64,000 bases of DNA. Origin: Hortaea werneckii. Lineage: Eukaryota; Ascomycota; Dothideomycetes; Mycosphaerellales; Teratosphaeriaceae. The DNA is taken from NCBI GenBank assembly GCA_037044905.1, contig JBAOKB010000129.1, forward strand, positions 1 through 64,000. The letters are read 5' to 3'. Position 1 is the first letter of the stretch. Every line of letters begins with the position of its first letter. Under the pieces are notes generated by a model. That model made no database searches. It saw only the letters and a program-made list of their open reading frames with translations, and was not told where the DNA came from. The position numbers and the translations under genes were made by a program. Positions 44,252 to 55,880 of this stretch are shown piece by piece.

Positions 44252-44584
44252 CCATTGCTATGCTGCTTTGGGCAGGCACGGATTGGGATCGCTATGGATT
44301 GTTTGGTTGCCGACTGCGGAGCTGGCTTCCGCTTTCGGAAGGTGCCGGGTTTAGTACGGGTATCAACCTGAACCACGGTAAAATGAATTTATTGCTCAAG
44401 AACGAAAAGATGTGAGCAATTGATGATACTATGATACACTGCCGCGTTCTGAGCGAAAGCTGTGATAACATTGTCCACCAAGTCTTGACCGCAGCATTTG
44501 AATCTCAAGCTCCACCCTGGAAAATGCTCTTCAATCAGACAATGTATTCCAATGCCAAAGCAGACTATGTACAAAGCGTACCTA
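44252..44584. other. intergenic
   Basis: About 330 bases between the start of the metaxin-like gene and the stop of the exon-like frame ending at 44585. Promoter of the former; nothing else seen. Confidence 0.5.
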
Positions 44585-44925
44585 TCACTCCTCGTCTCCA
44601 AAATCAAACGCAACCCGCTCCTCTCCCATCTCACACCAAGCTTCCCACAAATCCTTCCCCAGCTCATCTCCAATCTGACCGGTCCTCATAGCATGATCAA
44701 TCTCAACCCCGACCAGCTGATCGATCCTTCGCATCCCAATCACAGCCAGCACGTTCAAATCAACATGGATCGCACTCGAGTACTCATGACCCGGCTGTCG
44801 TATTCGTCCAACGCTTTGAGCAAAATTCGTGACGCACCAGGCATTCGTCCCTGGACTGTAGATACGCCAGTCAAAGACGGCTACAGCCTGGCTGCTGATA
44901 GTCCATACGACGAATGAGGTCCAGT
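44585..44925 (-). CDS. probable 3' exon, unrecognised (likely joined to the 44990-46996 gene)
   Basis: An open frame of about 113 codons on the minus strand has strongly protein-like sequence but no usable ATG at its start. It reads SFVVWTISSQAVAVFDWRIY, then NAWCVTNFAQSVGRIRQPGH, VDLNVLAVIGMRRIDQLVG, DHAMRTGQIGDELGKDLWEA and ends FDFGDEE. Because it lacks an initiator it should be a 3' exon. A 116-bp intron from donor GTATGC at 45042 to acceptor ACAAG ending at 44926 would attach it in frame to the upstream disordered protein, giving about 764 codons counted from 46996. The AAG acceptor is weak, so the link is tentative. No family was recognised. Confidence 0.5.
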
Positions 44926-44989
44926 CTTGTCTTTCGCGACGCGGTCTCGAACGGTGAGCGGTGTATCGTGATGCGTGACCTTGTCGCTC

Positions 44990-46996
44990 CTAGGTGACGT
45001 GACGACGCAGCTGGACGTAGTGTTGTGTTGGAAATTGCATACGAGACTGGACATTAGCTCGGAATGCGCTTTCGACCCAGACGTCATCTCTGCTTTCACT
45101 AGCAACATTACTTGTCTGCGAAGCAGGTGTCTGTGGATCATTGCTCGTGCCAAAATCTCCAGGTGAAGGTCCTTGTGATGGCCTTGCAGGATGTGACGCC
45201 CCCAGGGGCGCAGAATGGCCTTGCCAAGCCACATGACGGAGAGCTTCAGCTTGCGGAGATCGTAACTCTCTGGAAACATGTCGAGAAGATGCGGGTTCAC
45301 TCAAGAAATCGAACATGCCTGTCTCGCGAAGAGAATTCCTCACTGATGGTCCTGTATCAACTTGGAGCCGTGCACCCATTGCGTGAAGATCTCCGACTGC
45401 ATACACTCGTGGTCGAGCTTGTGCATGATTGTACGTGACTGCTTCTGCACCACTAGCGACGGAAGAACCTTGCCCGGTGATACGGTGACCTCCAGGTACT
45501 GGCATGAATGCGTCCTGGGCATGTCCGCCTTGTACTCTGGTTTGACGACCATTGCCGAGGATTGTGACCCCTATCGGATGCTCTCTCGTGTCGTGTGATA
45601 CATCTCCAGGACGGATTACACCATCTCCTTCTCCTGAATGTGACGCACTCTGCAAACCACCAGCAGATTCCGGACTGTGTGGAATCTCTTCCGGATCGTT
45701 CGTCCTGTACTGGAGCTGTGACATGTGTATTCTGAGTCTGGAATTTGGTTGTATGCCTGCGTGAACGGTTGGATGGCCATGCTGTGGAGGAGCCATCGAA
45801 TGGGGCTGCGTTTCCAAAGGATGTCGATCATGACCCATTGAAGCGACTCTCGACCGCTGGAATGCTTGAGCTTGGTTCATCATCATGGCGGCATATTGAC
45901 GTTGCTGACCAGCGCGGAAACGAGCTTGCTCACGTGCATAATTTTCTTGACGACGTCTCATAGCTGAACGTTGCGAGTCCTCTAGTAATGGATCGTGAGG
46001 CACCCATAAGCACGGCAAATCGCCAGGCTCTGCATGTCTGTATCTGGCAAGCCGGAGCGCCAATCTCTCGTCTTGTCTTCTGAGTTGATGCACTACAAGC
46101 TGAAGCCTATTGTACTGAGACCACAGATTTTGAACTTGCTGAATCGATTGACGTTGCAACTGTGCAAGATTTGGGCGAATATTGTTGAAATGCTCCTGCA
46201 ACTCATCCGTTGCCGACCTGTTGACGTGCGGATACAGAGGGTGCAACTGTTGAGTTCGCGGACTGCTACTGCCAGCTATCTGGACAGCCTGCTCAGTTGT
46301 CCAGCGAACAATATTCTCGAGATCGCGAAGATTTTGCTCGGATTCTGTTTGTACGCGGCACATCTCTGCATCTTGTGGTGGATGATGCTGGCATCGTAGT
46401 TCTTCTGTAGCACGTGGAGCTACAAATTGGCGAAATGGATGATGCCGAATCCGTTCGTTGGCGATGCCGCTCAATGCAAACAGCCTTGTGTGGCTCATTA
46501 TATATGGCCGGAATTGTCTGGCAGAAGATCCAGTCTCGATTCGCCCCAAGCGATGCGCTGCTGCTATTTGCTGCAGCCGACTGAGTCGATTGAATCGCTG
46601 GCTATCATGAACAAACCCTCGAGCAGTCGAAGGTGAGCTGGAGGCAGGTCCCTCGTTTGCCGTCTCGCCGCCGCAATTCTGCGACGGGATTGAAGTTGCG
46701 GTCGATCGCTCAGCATTCGTCTCAAAAGGAACGGATCTCGCGATACCTGGGGATGCATGCTGCACTGCTGGCGGCGTCGTATCACCCGGCGTGTCACTGA
46801 TTAGGTTTGCATATGCTTGAACGTCACTAGACCAGGATATCGAATCTGTATCGTCGGAGTTCATGTGCTCTGTGTTGTAATCGCTACTACCTCCAGGCGT
46901 ACCCACGGGGTTTGAGGGTACTTGGAAGGGATTGGATGCCGGCGTCGACAATGAGGATGGCCCTTCAGACCCAATGACCGGCCGCTCTTCTGCCAA
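44990..46996 (-). CDS. unrecognised, largely disordered Gln/Ser/Arg-rich protein
   Basis: A continuous frame of about 668 codons, 46996-44990, with no intron needed. The first in-frame ATG lies ~45 codons in (MNSDDTDSISW). Composition is rich in Ser, Gln, Arg, His and Pro. A middle section (~residues 200-390) is helical and Arg/Gln-rich, with SRLQQIAAAHRLGRI before it and AMRRRQENYAREQARFRAGQ near its end, possibly coiled coil. No domain was recognised; a lineage-restricted nuclear or scaffold protein is possible. Two oddities affect the ends. Upstream in the same frame is an ATG at 47152 followed by 42 sensible codons and then a TAG (47026-47024). Downstream, an exon-like frame ends at 44585. 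Either short introns or a nonsense mutation could explain the first. Confidence 0.62.
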   Translation of the reverse strand: MAEERPVIGSEGPSSLSTPASNPFQVPSNPVGTPGGSSDYNTEHMNSDDTDSISWSSDVQAYANLISDTPGDTTPPAVQHASPGIARSVPFETNAERSTATSIPSQNCGGETANEGPASSSPSTARGFVHDSQRFNRLSRLQQIAAAHRLGRIETGSSARQFRPYIMSHTRLFALSGIANERIRHHPFRQFVAPRATEELRCQHHPPQDAEMCRVQTESEQNLRDLENIVRWTTEQAVQIAGSSSPRTQQLHPLYPHVNRSATDELQEHFNNIRPNLAQLQRQSIQQVQNLWSQYNRLQLVVHQLRRQDERLALRLARYRHAEPGDLPCLWVPHDPLLEDSQRSAMRRRQENYAREQARFRAGQQRQYAAMMMNQAQAFQRSRVASMGHDRHPLETQPHSMAPPQHGHPTVHAGIQPNSRLRIHMSQLQYRTNDPEEIPHSPESAGGLQSASHSGEGDGVIRPGDVSHDTREHPIGVTILGNGRQTRVQGGHAQDAFMPVPGGHRITGQGSSVASGAEAVTYNHAQARPRVYAVGDLHAMGARLQVDTGPSVRNSLRETGMFDFLSEPASSRHVSRELRSPQAEALRHVAWQGHSAPLGASHPARPSQGPSPGDFGTSNDPQTPASQTSNVASESRDDVWVESAFRANVQSRMQFPTQHYVQLRRHVT

Positions 46997-47265
46997 AGGT
47001 CCGGGTATAGTGGGTGGCGAGGACTACTCAGCATGCCACTGGCTGATGATATCCGGCAAGGCGACGTGCGTGGGTGTGGTACGCGAAGAAGATTGCCGTG
47101 ATTGCGCAGTGCAGAAGGATCCTGGAGAAGAGGGGAGTGGCGAGGACGCCATAGCAGCAGAGATCGATGAAAAATCCTGTGAAAGCAACGAGGATTCGTT
47201 AGACGGGCTGCCGATTTGACAACGAGCGAGTTTTGTCGTATTTTTCCTGCAGCCGTCTGCGATGG

Positions 47266-48736
47266 CTACGTCTTCCGAAAAGCACTAGGAGCCACAGCCA
47301 CGACAACAATTAAGCTGGCGACAATAAGGCCACATGCCACGAGAGAGACGAGAATGATGCTGCCACGAGAAGCAGGAAACTTGCCGCGGATAACGTAGTG
47401 TTGGGACTCGAAATAGCGATGGAAACCGAGGAGCAGGATCAAGATGGCTGAGTAGGATAATGATCAGTAATTGTATATCAACCGCGATGAGACTAGAGGC
47501 TAACGAACAGATTCCTAAGAATGTAGCACCTAGTGGCTTTCCCACTTGACGTAGACGATCCTGATCAGCGATAGAGATGGCCTGCTGCCTCAATTGATCT
47601 GATGATGATGATGATGATGCTGCTGAAGAAGTGGATTCCGAGTCGGCAAGTGAGGTGTTGAGACGGAAGAGCTGGGTTACGGCGATGCCAATGCTTGCGA
47701 AGGAAAGTGACGTCCTGAGCCAAGCAAGGAAAGTTCGCTCTGGCTTGTGGTCAGCTGGAGCTTCTCTCGGAAGACGTGGTGAGTATGCTAAACATGGAAA
47801 GGGCATACCTAAAGCAAGGTGATCACGTGCTACGCTGCCCTTATTCTCAAGTTCCACGCTACCATACTTCTCAACAAGAGTTCGCCACCAGCCCTCTTGC
47901 TCACCTTGATCGCCTTCTTGCTCATCTTCGTTAGATGGCTGATCTTGCTCTTGACCCTGGGCAGGCAGACTTGCGTTTCTGTTCGATTTGCTCTGTCTGC
48001 TAGATGCAGACTTTCTCCGCTTGAGAGGGCTGCTTCTGCCTCCGAGAGGATCCTCCTGACTGCCATCGTAACCGGTGGCGCCCGTATTCGGCTCATCATC
48101 CTCTCCTGCCATAGCCCCATAGCAGCTAGCTTTCTTGCCGCTGCTCGCCCCACCACTTGGCAATCTCTCCCGTGGGAGGATGGCAGTACTTTCGTCTGCA
48201 CTGCTCTCACCTGGCTCTGCGTCCTGGCTCAAACGACTACGCAACCCGCCATGGGGGCTGACATTGGGACTATGCTTGCGTCCCAACATGTAGCTACTGT
48301 AGCTGCCTTGCCGATCAATCTTGGGCTGAGAAGCATGAGGATGGAAAGTGACGCTCTTCGTTCTTTCAGGCTGGGGTCTATTCTCGGCCTCGCCTCCAGT
48401 TCGATCACCGGCTTTTAGCGAGGACCCGTAAGTGTAAGGGTTCCTCCTCCGGCCGTCCGCTCTGCCCTCAATCAAGTTCTCATCTTCCTCTGCATCCGGC
48501 TCTTGAGTTGGCGAGTTCGCTTTGCCTGATGGTTCGACAAACCTCGCTGTTTCTGGGCTGCCTGGTAAGGTGGGTGGTAAACTTGGCTTGCTGAGGTTGG
48601 CCTGTGTCCTCTGTGTTGGATCTGAGGGGCCGGGTCGAGGCGTAGTGAGCGAATCGTCGGACTCTTCCGAGGCAGTATGCGAGTGAGACTCGGAGGCAGT
48701 CGAGTTCGAGGCTGGAGAGCAGGGCAATGGCGCCAT
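47266..48736 (-). CDS. DUF202 membrane protein (YidH/Vtc1-like fold)
   Basis: Exons 48736-47809, 47739-47509 and 47447-47266 give 446 residues. Intron 1 (69 bp, GTATGC, branch GCTGAC) restores ARDHLALERTFLAWLRTSL, the DUF202 signature. Intron 2 (61 bp, donor GTTCGT, acceptor CTCAG) joins LGATFLGI to SILILLLGFHRYFESQHYVI. Residues 1-~300 are disordered and Ser/Pro/acid-rich. Three membrane helices follow (SFASIGIAVTQLFRL, ATFLGISILILLLGF, IILVSLVACGLIVASLIVVV). In fungi this domain occurs in Vtc1-related and vacuolar or plasma-membrane proteins of unsettled function; the long N-terminus is common in filamentous fungi. A GAT microsatellite at 47596-47613 encodes a poly-Ser loop between helices 1 and 2. 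The frame without splicing would lose helices 2-3. Confidence 0.88.
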
Positions 48737-49513
48737 AATGGGGTGTGGGGAGCTAGTAAAGCTTACTAGCGGTACCGGGGTCGCAATGAGGGCGGAAGGA
48801 GGCTGAACTTGATGTCGTGATCAAGAGAGGTAGGCAGGAGCTGATCAAGCACCATGAGCTGCCAACATGGCCTCCGTTAAGGTATCATGAGACGTGTCCA
48901 GGTATCAGGAGGAGGTGCTCATCTTCAGCTTTGCCGAGCTCACTTCCAGCTCATGTTAAGCCGTCCCTCTGAAGCGTTCGATGGGTATAATGCTGCAGCA
49001 TGCCTTGTAGACTCGTTGCTACAGTGAAGCATCTTACGAGACGCATTGAGATGCTGGGGACTGGTTTGTGAGGAATAGATGCTTCATCATACGCGTTCTA
49101 TAATAAGCATGAGGAGCTCGGTTGTCATGCAAGGAAGATCGGCAAATGAGCTGAGGTGGAGCGGGGATCTCGACCATGTCAAATGCAACTTCAACCTACC
49201 GTCAATTGCATACATCGTTGTCGAGACATCATGAATGGGAAAGTCCGTGACATTCACTTTTCGTTGAACTCTCCTCATTGTGCAACTTCATGTGACGCTA
49301 CATAGTACTTAGCGCGAGAAGACGGTAGGCGAATGCAGCTCTAAAACCTTCAGCCGGAAACACGCACCGCCTTTCAACATGAATCAAGTTCGACCGACTG
49401 TCCATTAAGCCGACTTTGAAAATAGGCATCCATTGAACCACCTTTGAAGAACCCCTATCCCCTATCGCCTCTGCTGGCACAATCTTCACTTTAATCGAGA
49501 GCTCCACGTAGAT
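48737..49513. other. intergenic
   Basis: About 780 bases: the promoter of the DUF202 gene and the 3' flank of the next minus-strand gene. No gene supported. Confidence 0.5.
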
Positions 49514-50788
49514 CTACTCCTTCGACTGGCTCTTCCCGGCCGAAGCGCCTTCAAGACCCAGATAAGCTGAAGAAGGCTCTCTGCCGACGCTTGTACTGCG
49601 ATGGACGTCCGAATCATGACCCAAACTCTTAGCCGAGTACTCCTGCGAAATAACGGGTGGCGGTGCAGATGTCCGCCTAGATCCCACGCTTGCCGTTGGC
49701 TCGTCACCCTTGCTGGAGACCGAAGGCGTGTATGCTGCAGATTCCGTGTCAGAGGTCGGGGTCACCAGAGTAACTGTAAGCCTTGAGCTGTCTTGAGGAG
49801 GCAGACTGTCGTTTGTGGCCGGCGACACTGAGATCTGCGGCAGCTTCAAGCGTGACAGGCGTGGTGACGAAGGGAGGAGATGACCATCGAATGCTGACTC
49901 TTCGAAGTTGTCGAATTGCAGAGGCGGTAGAGTGCTTGCCGAAACGACCCTCATGTCCCTCAGATGAATGGACTTACGATTGTTGTCGAGGCCGATTGGT
50001 GTACAGCGGCTCGAGCTTGCTTGTCCGATGGACAGACTATTCCCATCATCATCCTTGATCGGCTCTGGCGAAGCAGTGCTCATGCGACTTCGATGACAAG
50101 CTCGTGCAGAGCCCGTGTCGGGTAAAGCTTGCGTCGATGCAGCATCAACGTTGCCACCTTCAGTGTCTTCTTGGCTGTCGTAATTGCTGCTGCTGTTCAT
50201 GTTCGCGTGACGCTTGATAGGGAGAAGTGCCATCCAACGGTGCCTGGTATACCACAGCGCTGCAGAAAGGATCGCACACGCTGCTACTGCTGCCAAAACC
50301 ATGGCCACGATGACGCTGCCATTGATTCCACGGTGCATCATGTCCACGTCACCTCCATTTGCCGCAGTTGGGCCCGTAGAAGAGCTCGCTACAGTGATAG
50401 TATGGGTCGAGGGCACTGCTTCCGATATGGCTGGTCCTGTGAGCTCCGATGTATCGACACCTGGCTTTGACGGCGACTGCACAGACACGATCGTTGATGT
50501 TATTGCCGGCAAGATGCGAGTGGTCAGCGTGTCGATCAGTGTGCTGCATGGTGATGTCTGACAAGTCGCAGGTTCTGGGATGAATAAGGACGCTTCATTA
50601 GTATCACCCGTAGTCGCGGTCACTTGCAAGAAGCGAGTCTGCACTCCGTCAGCGGCCATCCTTTCAAGACGCAGGGCTTGCGCTACAGCGGTGTGGTGGT
50701 CAACTCGGTCAGCGCGAGTGATGTGCGGATGAAGAATGAAGGACGAAGTGGAATGATTAAGAATGGAAAGAACCTCGAACACGTGCAT
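49514..50788 (-). CDS. unrecognised single-pass membrane protein
   Basis: Single open frame of 424 codons from ATG 50788. The N-terminal ~160 residues are Thr/Ser-rich with TCQTSPCSTLIDTLT, likely the outer side. One hydrophobic helix, GSVIVAMVLAAVAACAILSAAL, is followed by WYTRHRW and a basic stretch, so the ~240-residue Ser/Pro-rich tail should be cytosolic. No signal peptide is evident at the first ATG; a later Met (MAADGVQTRF, around residue 44) may be the true start, or an upstream exon may supply a signal. The layout resembles fungal Wsc/Mid2-like stress sensors in outline only. No conserved Wsc domain is present, so I give no function. Confidence 0.6.
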   Translation of the reverse strand: MHVFEVLSILNHSTSSFILHPHITRADRVDHHTAVAQALRLERMAADGVQTRFLQVTATTGDTNEASLFIPEPATCQTSPCSTLIDTLTTRILPAITSTIVSVQSPSKPGVDTSELTGPAISEAVPSTHTITVASSSTGPTAANGGDVDMMHRGINGSVIVAMVLAAVAACAILSAALWYTRHRWMALLPIKRHANMNSSSNYDSQEDTEGGNVDAASTQALPDTGSARACHRSRMSTASPEPIKDDDGNSLSIGQASSSRCTPIGLDNNRKSIHLRDMRVVSASTLPPLQFDNFEESAFDGHLLPSSPRLSRLKLPQISVSPATNDSLPPQDSSRLTVTLVTPTSDTESAAYTPSVSSKGDEPTASVGSRRTSAPPPVISQEYSAKSLGHDSDVHRSTSVGREPSSAYLGLEGASAGKSQSKE

Positions 50789-50945
50789 GTGACTTTGCAA
50801 TTACGGGAGGCTCCGTAGGACCATTACACCTCTCTTGACCTCAGTTCACAGGCCGTCCGAGAGATTCTGGGCAAGCTTGTCAGAAATCTCTATAGTATGC
50901 TGGGACATTTCCAGCCATGGTGGGACTATCTATCCCACCTCAATC

Positions 50946-52884
50946 TCACGGTAGAGCAGGCAAGCCGTCAGCATACTCGCCATACGTCGCCACAACCCAG
51001 GTACAGAATTCTCTCCAGTCTGTTTCAAATATTTCCATCGCCTGCTTACCCTCGTCTTCGCTCAAGCAGCTGTGCTGGATACTCCACTGAGCGAGTTGTT
51101 TCCAGCCATGCACCGACATCCGAGTGTCTCCTACCATCACCTGATAGAATTCAAAGGAGAGGGACAGTGAGTCTTTCGTCGCTCCACTAAAAATTTTTGT
51201 CAGTAACACCATTCAGGGCTTGGACAGTGGAATCTCACACTCACCGAAAAAGTGAAGGATTGTCAGCATTCAGAGTGCAATGCAGACCAGCGGCGAGAAG
51301 CTGAGGAAAGGGATGCTGTCTGATATTGCCACAGAGGTGCAATAGCTCGTTTGAGATGGGACAAAGCTCCAAACATATGTTCTGCTGCTTGTACTTTTCA
51401 ATAAGCAACGGGTGCTTCAATAAGGAGTAACCGTGGCCGATCCGTTTACAGTGCAGCAACAGCGAGTCGTATAAATTGCTATTATCCGGATTCGATGAGC
51501 CACCAGTGTCAAGCAGAGTCTCGCCGGCATGGAACATAAAGGGGATGCTGATATCTAGATCTTTGCATGTCTTTTGAAAGCCAACCAGCAAGTCGCAATA
51601 GAAGCCGATATGATTAGGTCGATCCTCTGCGCCAACTAAATCAAAGCCGCAGATCAGATCTGGGAACTCTTGCTTCAATTTGATGCAGTCCAGAAGCTCG
51701 GTCTGCATCCGTGCTTTTGGAATACTTCGCGGCGTACAGTAGATGATCTTCAAGCCGAAAGGGAACTTGGCGAGCTCACCCCTGGCTTCGAGCTCTTTGG
51801 TCTTGCTCTTTACTTCTTCGCAGATAATCTTCATTTGTGCACTGTGGTCCAATTGGCGCAATCCGTCGTCAGATGGAATCGTCTTGTCCATCAGCATTGG
51901 GCGCAATTCGGCATACATAACCCTGTCCCGGATCATGCTGTTTATGGCCTCTCCGATGTACCATCTGTATACACTTTCATAGTTCATCAGGCCCTTGAAC
52001 GCACGGGTGCCTTGGTTGAAGCACGCCCAAATGCCGTTAGTAGTCTGCTTGCCTGAGTAAACGCGCTCTGCTGTCAGAGCCATTTTCTCACGTGCCCAGG
52101 ATTCAGCATCATCGAAGCCTTCACGTCTTTCCTCGTACACCAGATCATGCGGGAAGCTCAGTCTGAAGTCTGCCCAGCGCATCCATGGGTTTGCATTTTC
52201 GGCCTTGACATCAGGGTTGTATTCAATAGAGAAAATGTCTGCGGTGGCGGTAGTCTTTGGCATCACATTGAAGACAATCTCTGCCTTCTCAAAGTCTTCT
52301 TTGGCAAGAAGTGGCCGCGTCGTCCGCACGAACATGGTATCTTTCAACCTGCGAGCGTGTGGCAGAAGCAGCTCCGGCGGCAGCTCCGTGTTGAAGTGAA
52401 TGTGTAGGTGGCAGCCTTTGGGCATATGTCGAGAGATGTCAAAGACACGACTGCGCTCTATTCGGGACTTGTTGGGTAGAAATTGGCCGCCCATGTCGCG
52501 CACTTCCGGACCGGGCACAGCTTCACTCGGCAGATTTCCATAGAGCTCCAGATCACGCCTTTCGTGCTCGCGAATTTTGAAAACGATACCTGCAGCCTGC
52601 ACCTCTACCTCAGAGGCCTCTAAACGGGCTTTCAAATCCCATACCTGATTCCGCTCAACGATCAGGAGGTCTTTGCGACGAGTCCGGTACTCCATGGATT
52701 TTTCTGCCGCTCGCACATTCTGCGCAAGACATGTCTCAGCGGTCCTTGGGCTAGACATTTCCGATGATGCTATGATTTCTTTTCCTTTCGACGTTGTAGG
52801 CGTGTTGGGTCCGTTGGGGGGCTTCCTGCGAGTAAAGGGAAGTCTGCTCCAGATTCCTTTGTTCTCGGACATACTCCGCTGCAT
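50946..52884 (-). CDS. adenosine deaminase-family protein, ADGF/CECR1-like
   Basis: Exons 52884-51245 and 51186-50946 give 626 residues; the 58-bp intron has GTGAGT/TTAG borders and continues NADNPSLF with RGATKDSLSLSFEFYQV. Metal and catalytic signatures are present in order: HLHIHFN (HxH), GFDLVGAEDRP, MFHAGETLLD (HAGE, catalytic Glu), RIGHGYSL, and NADNPSLF in place of the usual DDP motif. VMYAELRPMLMDK and the length fit the ADGF branch of adenyl deaminases rather than classical ADA (~350 residues). The family converts adenosine (or deoxyadenosine) to inosine. There is no signal peptide at this start, and the N-terminus is basic, so the protein is likely intracellular, unlike animal ADGFs. 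The ATG at 52884 was preferred; another ATG lies four codons on. Confidence 0.86.
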
Positions 52885-54166
52885 CTGTAGCCGCACAAAG
52901 AAGTCATTACATATGATTGCAAAAATGCAAAGTGGTCAGGCGCATCTGAGCACTGACTCATTCATCGAGTCAAACATTCATGGCAGTGCGTACCTTTTTC
53001 GGCATGCCTGCTTCTCGGCCTACTCCAAGAGGAGTCTGTGACATTTGCTCGTGACGATCGGACGCATCATCTGTCTGTACACGGCACATCATGAGCGACC
53101 CTAGTCCATCCGGAAGGAGAGCAGGTGCGCGAACATTTGGAGTGGCAAAGATGGCGTGAAAAGAAACGCACCTTCAGCGCAGGAGTCTTATCACTCGACA
53201 TCTACTTCAGCTCCCGCAACAGCAAAGCCTGGTTTATGGCGGAGCAAAAGGCGCGGGACCTGACCACTGGCTCCAAAAGTTTAAAGTGATGTTGGTTGCG
53301 AGGCAGAAGTGTCTGTCGAAATCCTGAAGACGAAGTGACCGCTGGCGCATTCAGGCTGCTGCGCCTCTTTTCCGGTACTCTGAGATGGAACCACTCATTG
53401 GAGGCTCGAATGGCACATCCGGTCGTTGCCGTTGCGAAGACGCCCAGTTCGATGAAATGAAACACCGCAACAACCTTCCAAGTAGTCCGCACCTAGAACG
53501 GAATTTGCTGTGAGATGGGATGGCTGTGCTGAATCGGGCTGCGCCTCTAACGCGGAGGGAGATACTCAAGCAAGCTCGCAATCTCCCGGAGGACTTGCAT
53601 GCAGGCAGTGCATACAACAGTCGAGAAATGCACAGTAGATGTCGTCGGATGACTTCGCCCACCGTGTCAGTTGTCGTTCGCCTGAGGCAGGAGCTGCGCG
53701 GGACCTCGGGATTGTCCAGATTGCCTTCTTGATGTGTAGGTGAGTCTGAACTTCAACGACTTCATTCAATCATGTACTGTATCTCTTTCTCGTCTCTCAG
53801 CCCCGACCTTTCGAGGCGCCAAGGCCCCTCTGGCGTCTCATCTAGCCAGTCAGTGGAGGCTATGCCGAACAAGCGAGCTGCAGAATGCCTAAACTTGCCG
53901 CTCCGGTCAAGACTGTGGGGGCTGAGACACATCCATGTAGTCAGCCGCACTGGCTGCCATGATCGTTCAGAGTTCGCAAGGCTGGAAAGGTTCGCATCAT
54001 GCATTCTGCCTTGGAACAGACCTCATGAAGAAGAAAGGTGCTCGTGGTACTGTTGTGCAGGATGATATAACTCCAGGCTTGCGCCGTGCGTCTTTGGCGT
54101 TTCCTTGCTCTACCACTGACCAGATCTTCTTCTACGCTTCAAACAATTCAAATCCATTGTTAAATT
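52885..54166. other. intergenic, divergent promoters
   Basis: About 1.3 kb between two genes that point away from each other. Open frames near 53200-53660 on the minus strand are short, overlapping and unlike proteins. No gene supported. Confidence 0.45.
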
Positions 54167-55598
54167 ATGAGCGGAGCCAACAATGCAAGCGTGGCTATGC
54201 CCAGCCAACATTGGAGCATGCTTTGGCCGCAGACTTTCGACGACTTCCAGCTGGATATCGTTGGATTCCTGGCCATCCTCGGTGAGGGTTCAGTAGCAGC
54301 AAATGCTCAGGTTGCAGCCCTTTCACGCTTGTTCTACCTCCCCAGGCTCATTCCGGCACCGCAAGCTCTTCTCTGGCCTTCAAGGCCGTCCAAGTTACCG
54401 CCAACCACGGCTGTAGTCACGGGAGTCTACTCCGGCAATGTCAAAGAACACATCCATCATCTGGCGCACGTTCTGCTGAGGTACATCGTCTGTCTACTTT
54501 ACATACATTCATGGGTGGCTGACAGTCTCTAGCGGCGACGAGATGCCAACTTACACCGTGCGCTGTGTAAGAATAGAGAAGAAGCCCGAACAAGTGAAAC
54601 TTACCAGACTGGACACGATGCTAAGAGGCCTACCTGCAAGAAAGAAGACAGATCCCGACGCAACTATGCGAGACCCCTCAGTAAAAGCAAAGGCTCTTGG
54701 CCCGCTTACTGGTGTGGTAGCGATTGGATTGGCGCTATCGATCACTCTCTTTATTGTATCCATTGTATTTGGAGACGGCATGTCGATGATTGCGACGGTT
54801 CTGCTATCCCTCTTATCTACCGTGGTCGGCATCGGCAACAAATGGAACCTGAAACTTCCACAACCGGCTCAGGGGGTGAACCACTCTGACGGGGATGTCG
54901 TGATTCGATATCCAAGAGGCAGCTATCTAGTCGTCCGCTGTACTGAACAGGTCGCACGGGAGCTCTATTTCGCACCGGAAGAGATAGAGTACAACGTCAA
55001 GAGCCCAGGAAAATTCCGAATCATCTCCTTGGTCGGAACACTGATGCTGATGTTAGGGGTCATTGCGTTGGCCAATGCACGTCTACCCCTTCAGTTTGCA
55101 TGGGCTGGAGCATACATCATCATCAACATTGCACATTGGATTGCCGCTGCGTTGCCTGCGAGCTCGCATTGGGATCTGTCCTGTTACACCATCGAAGAAG
55201 AGAGCATTGCGCTTCACCCTCGCCACGACGATCCGAAAGGAAAACCATTCGGCGGTCCCGATAGTCCCAACTTCACCGAGGCTCTCTGGAAAGCTATCAT
55301 GTTCACCAAAGAGACTGGTTGGGTAAGGCCTGGAAAAGCTGCGCCTCAGACTAAGACTTGGGATCAGTGGCTGGAAGAGGCACAAAAGCACGCCAGGAAC
55401 GTCAAGTCCCGGAAGGGTCTAATTGAAGACAAGAAATTCGGCAATGATTCTCAACGCGAAGGACTAGTATGGAAAGACCCGGATCAATGGGATCCGAAGA
55501 AAGCCTGGAATGAACTCCACGAGGCGAATAAGACTCCCCGAGAGCAAAAGGAGACCGAGTCTGATGCGTCCGCACGCTTGGGAGCCGAAAGCGTGTGA
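54167..55598 (+). CDS. unrecognised polytopic membrane protein
   Basis: Exons 54167-54480 and 54533-55598 give 459 residues. The 52-bp intron has GTACAT/CTCTAG borders and a GCTGAC branch point, and joins HHLAHVLL to SGDEMPTYTVRC in frame. Four hydrophobic helices occur in two pairs: GVVAIGLALSITLFIVSIVF and ATVLLSLLSTVVGIG, then ISLVGTLMLMLGVIALA and WAGAYIIINIAHWIAAAL. Between the pairs is a globular piece (DGDVVIRYPRGSYLVVRCTE). The C-terminal ~150 residues are soluble, with WKAIMFTKETGWVRPGKAAP and a charged tail. I recognise this as a pattern seen in fungal hypothetical proteins but know no function. Confidence 0.72.
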
Positions 55599-55880
55599 CA
55601 TCTTCATGAAGAAGTTACGAATTTTACAAGTGAAAACGAATACCTGTGTTCCTTGGTCTTGATTCTAGAATCTTGGACAAAGTATTTCTATGGTAAAGGA
55701 TACCGGCCGAGGTCACGTCGCATGGATAATGAGCGAGTATACATTAGGAGAAGCAGGATGCAAGCAAAGGTTGTCAGGAATTGGGTATCATTCGCATGCT
55801 ACGCACACATAGGTCATAGACCGAGCATCAACAACAATCCTCCTAGCTCTAGTCTCTATTTTGCTCGGAAAAAAAAGGTC

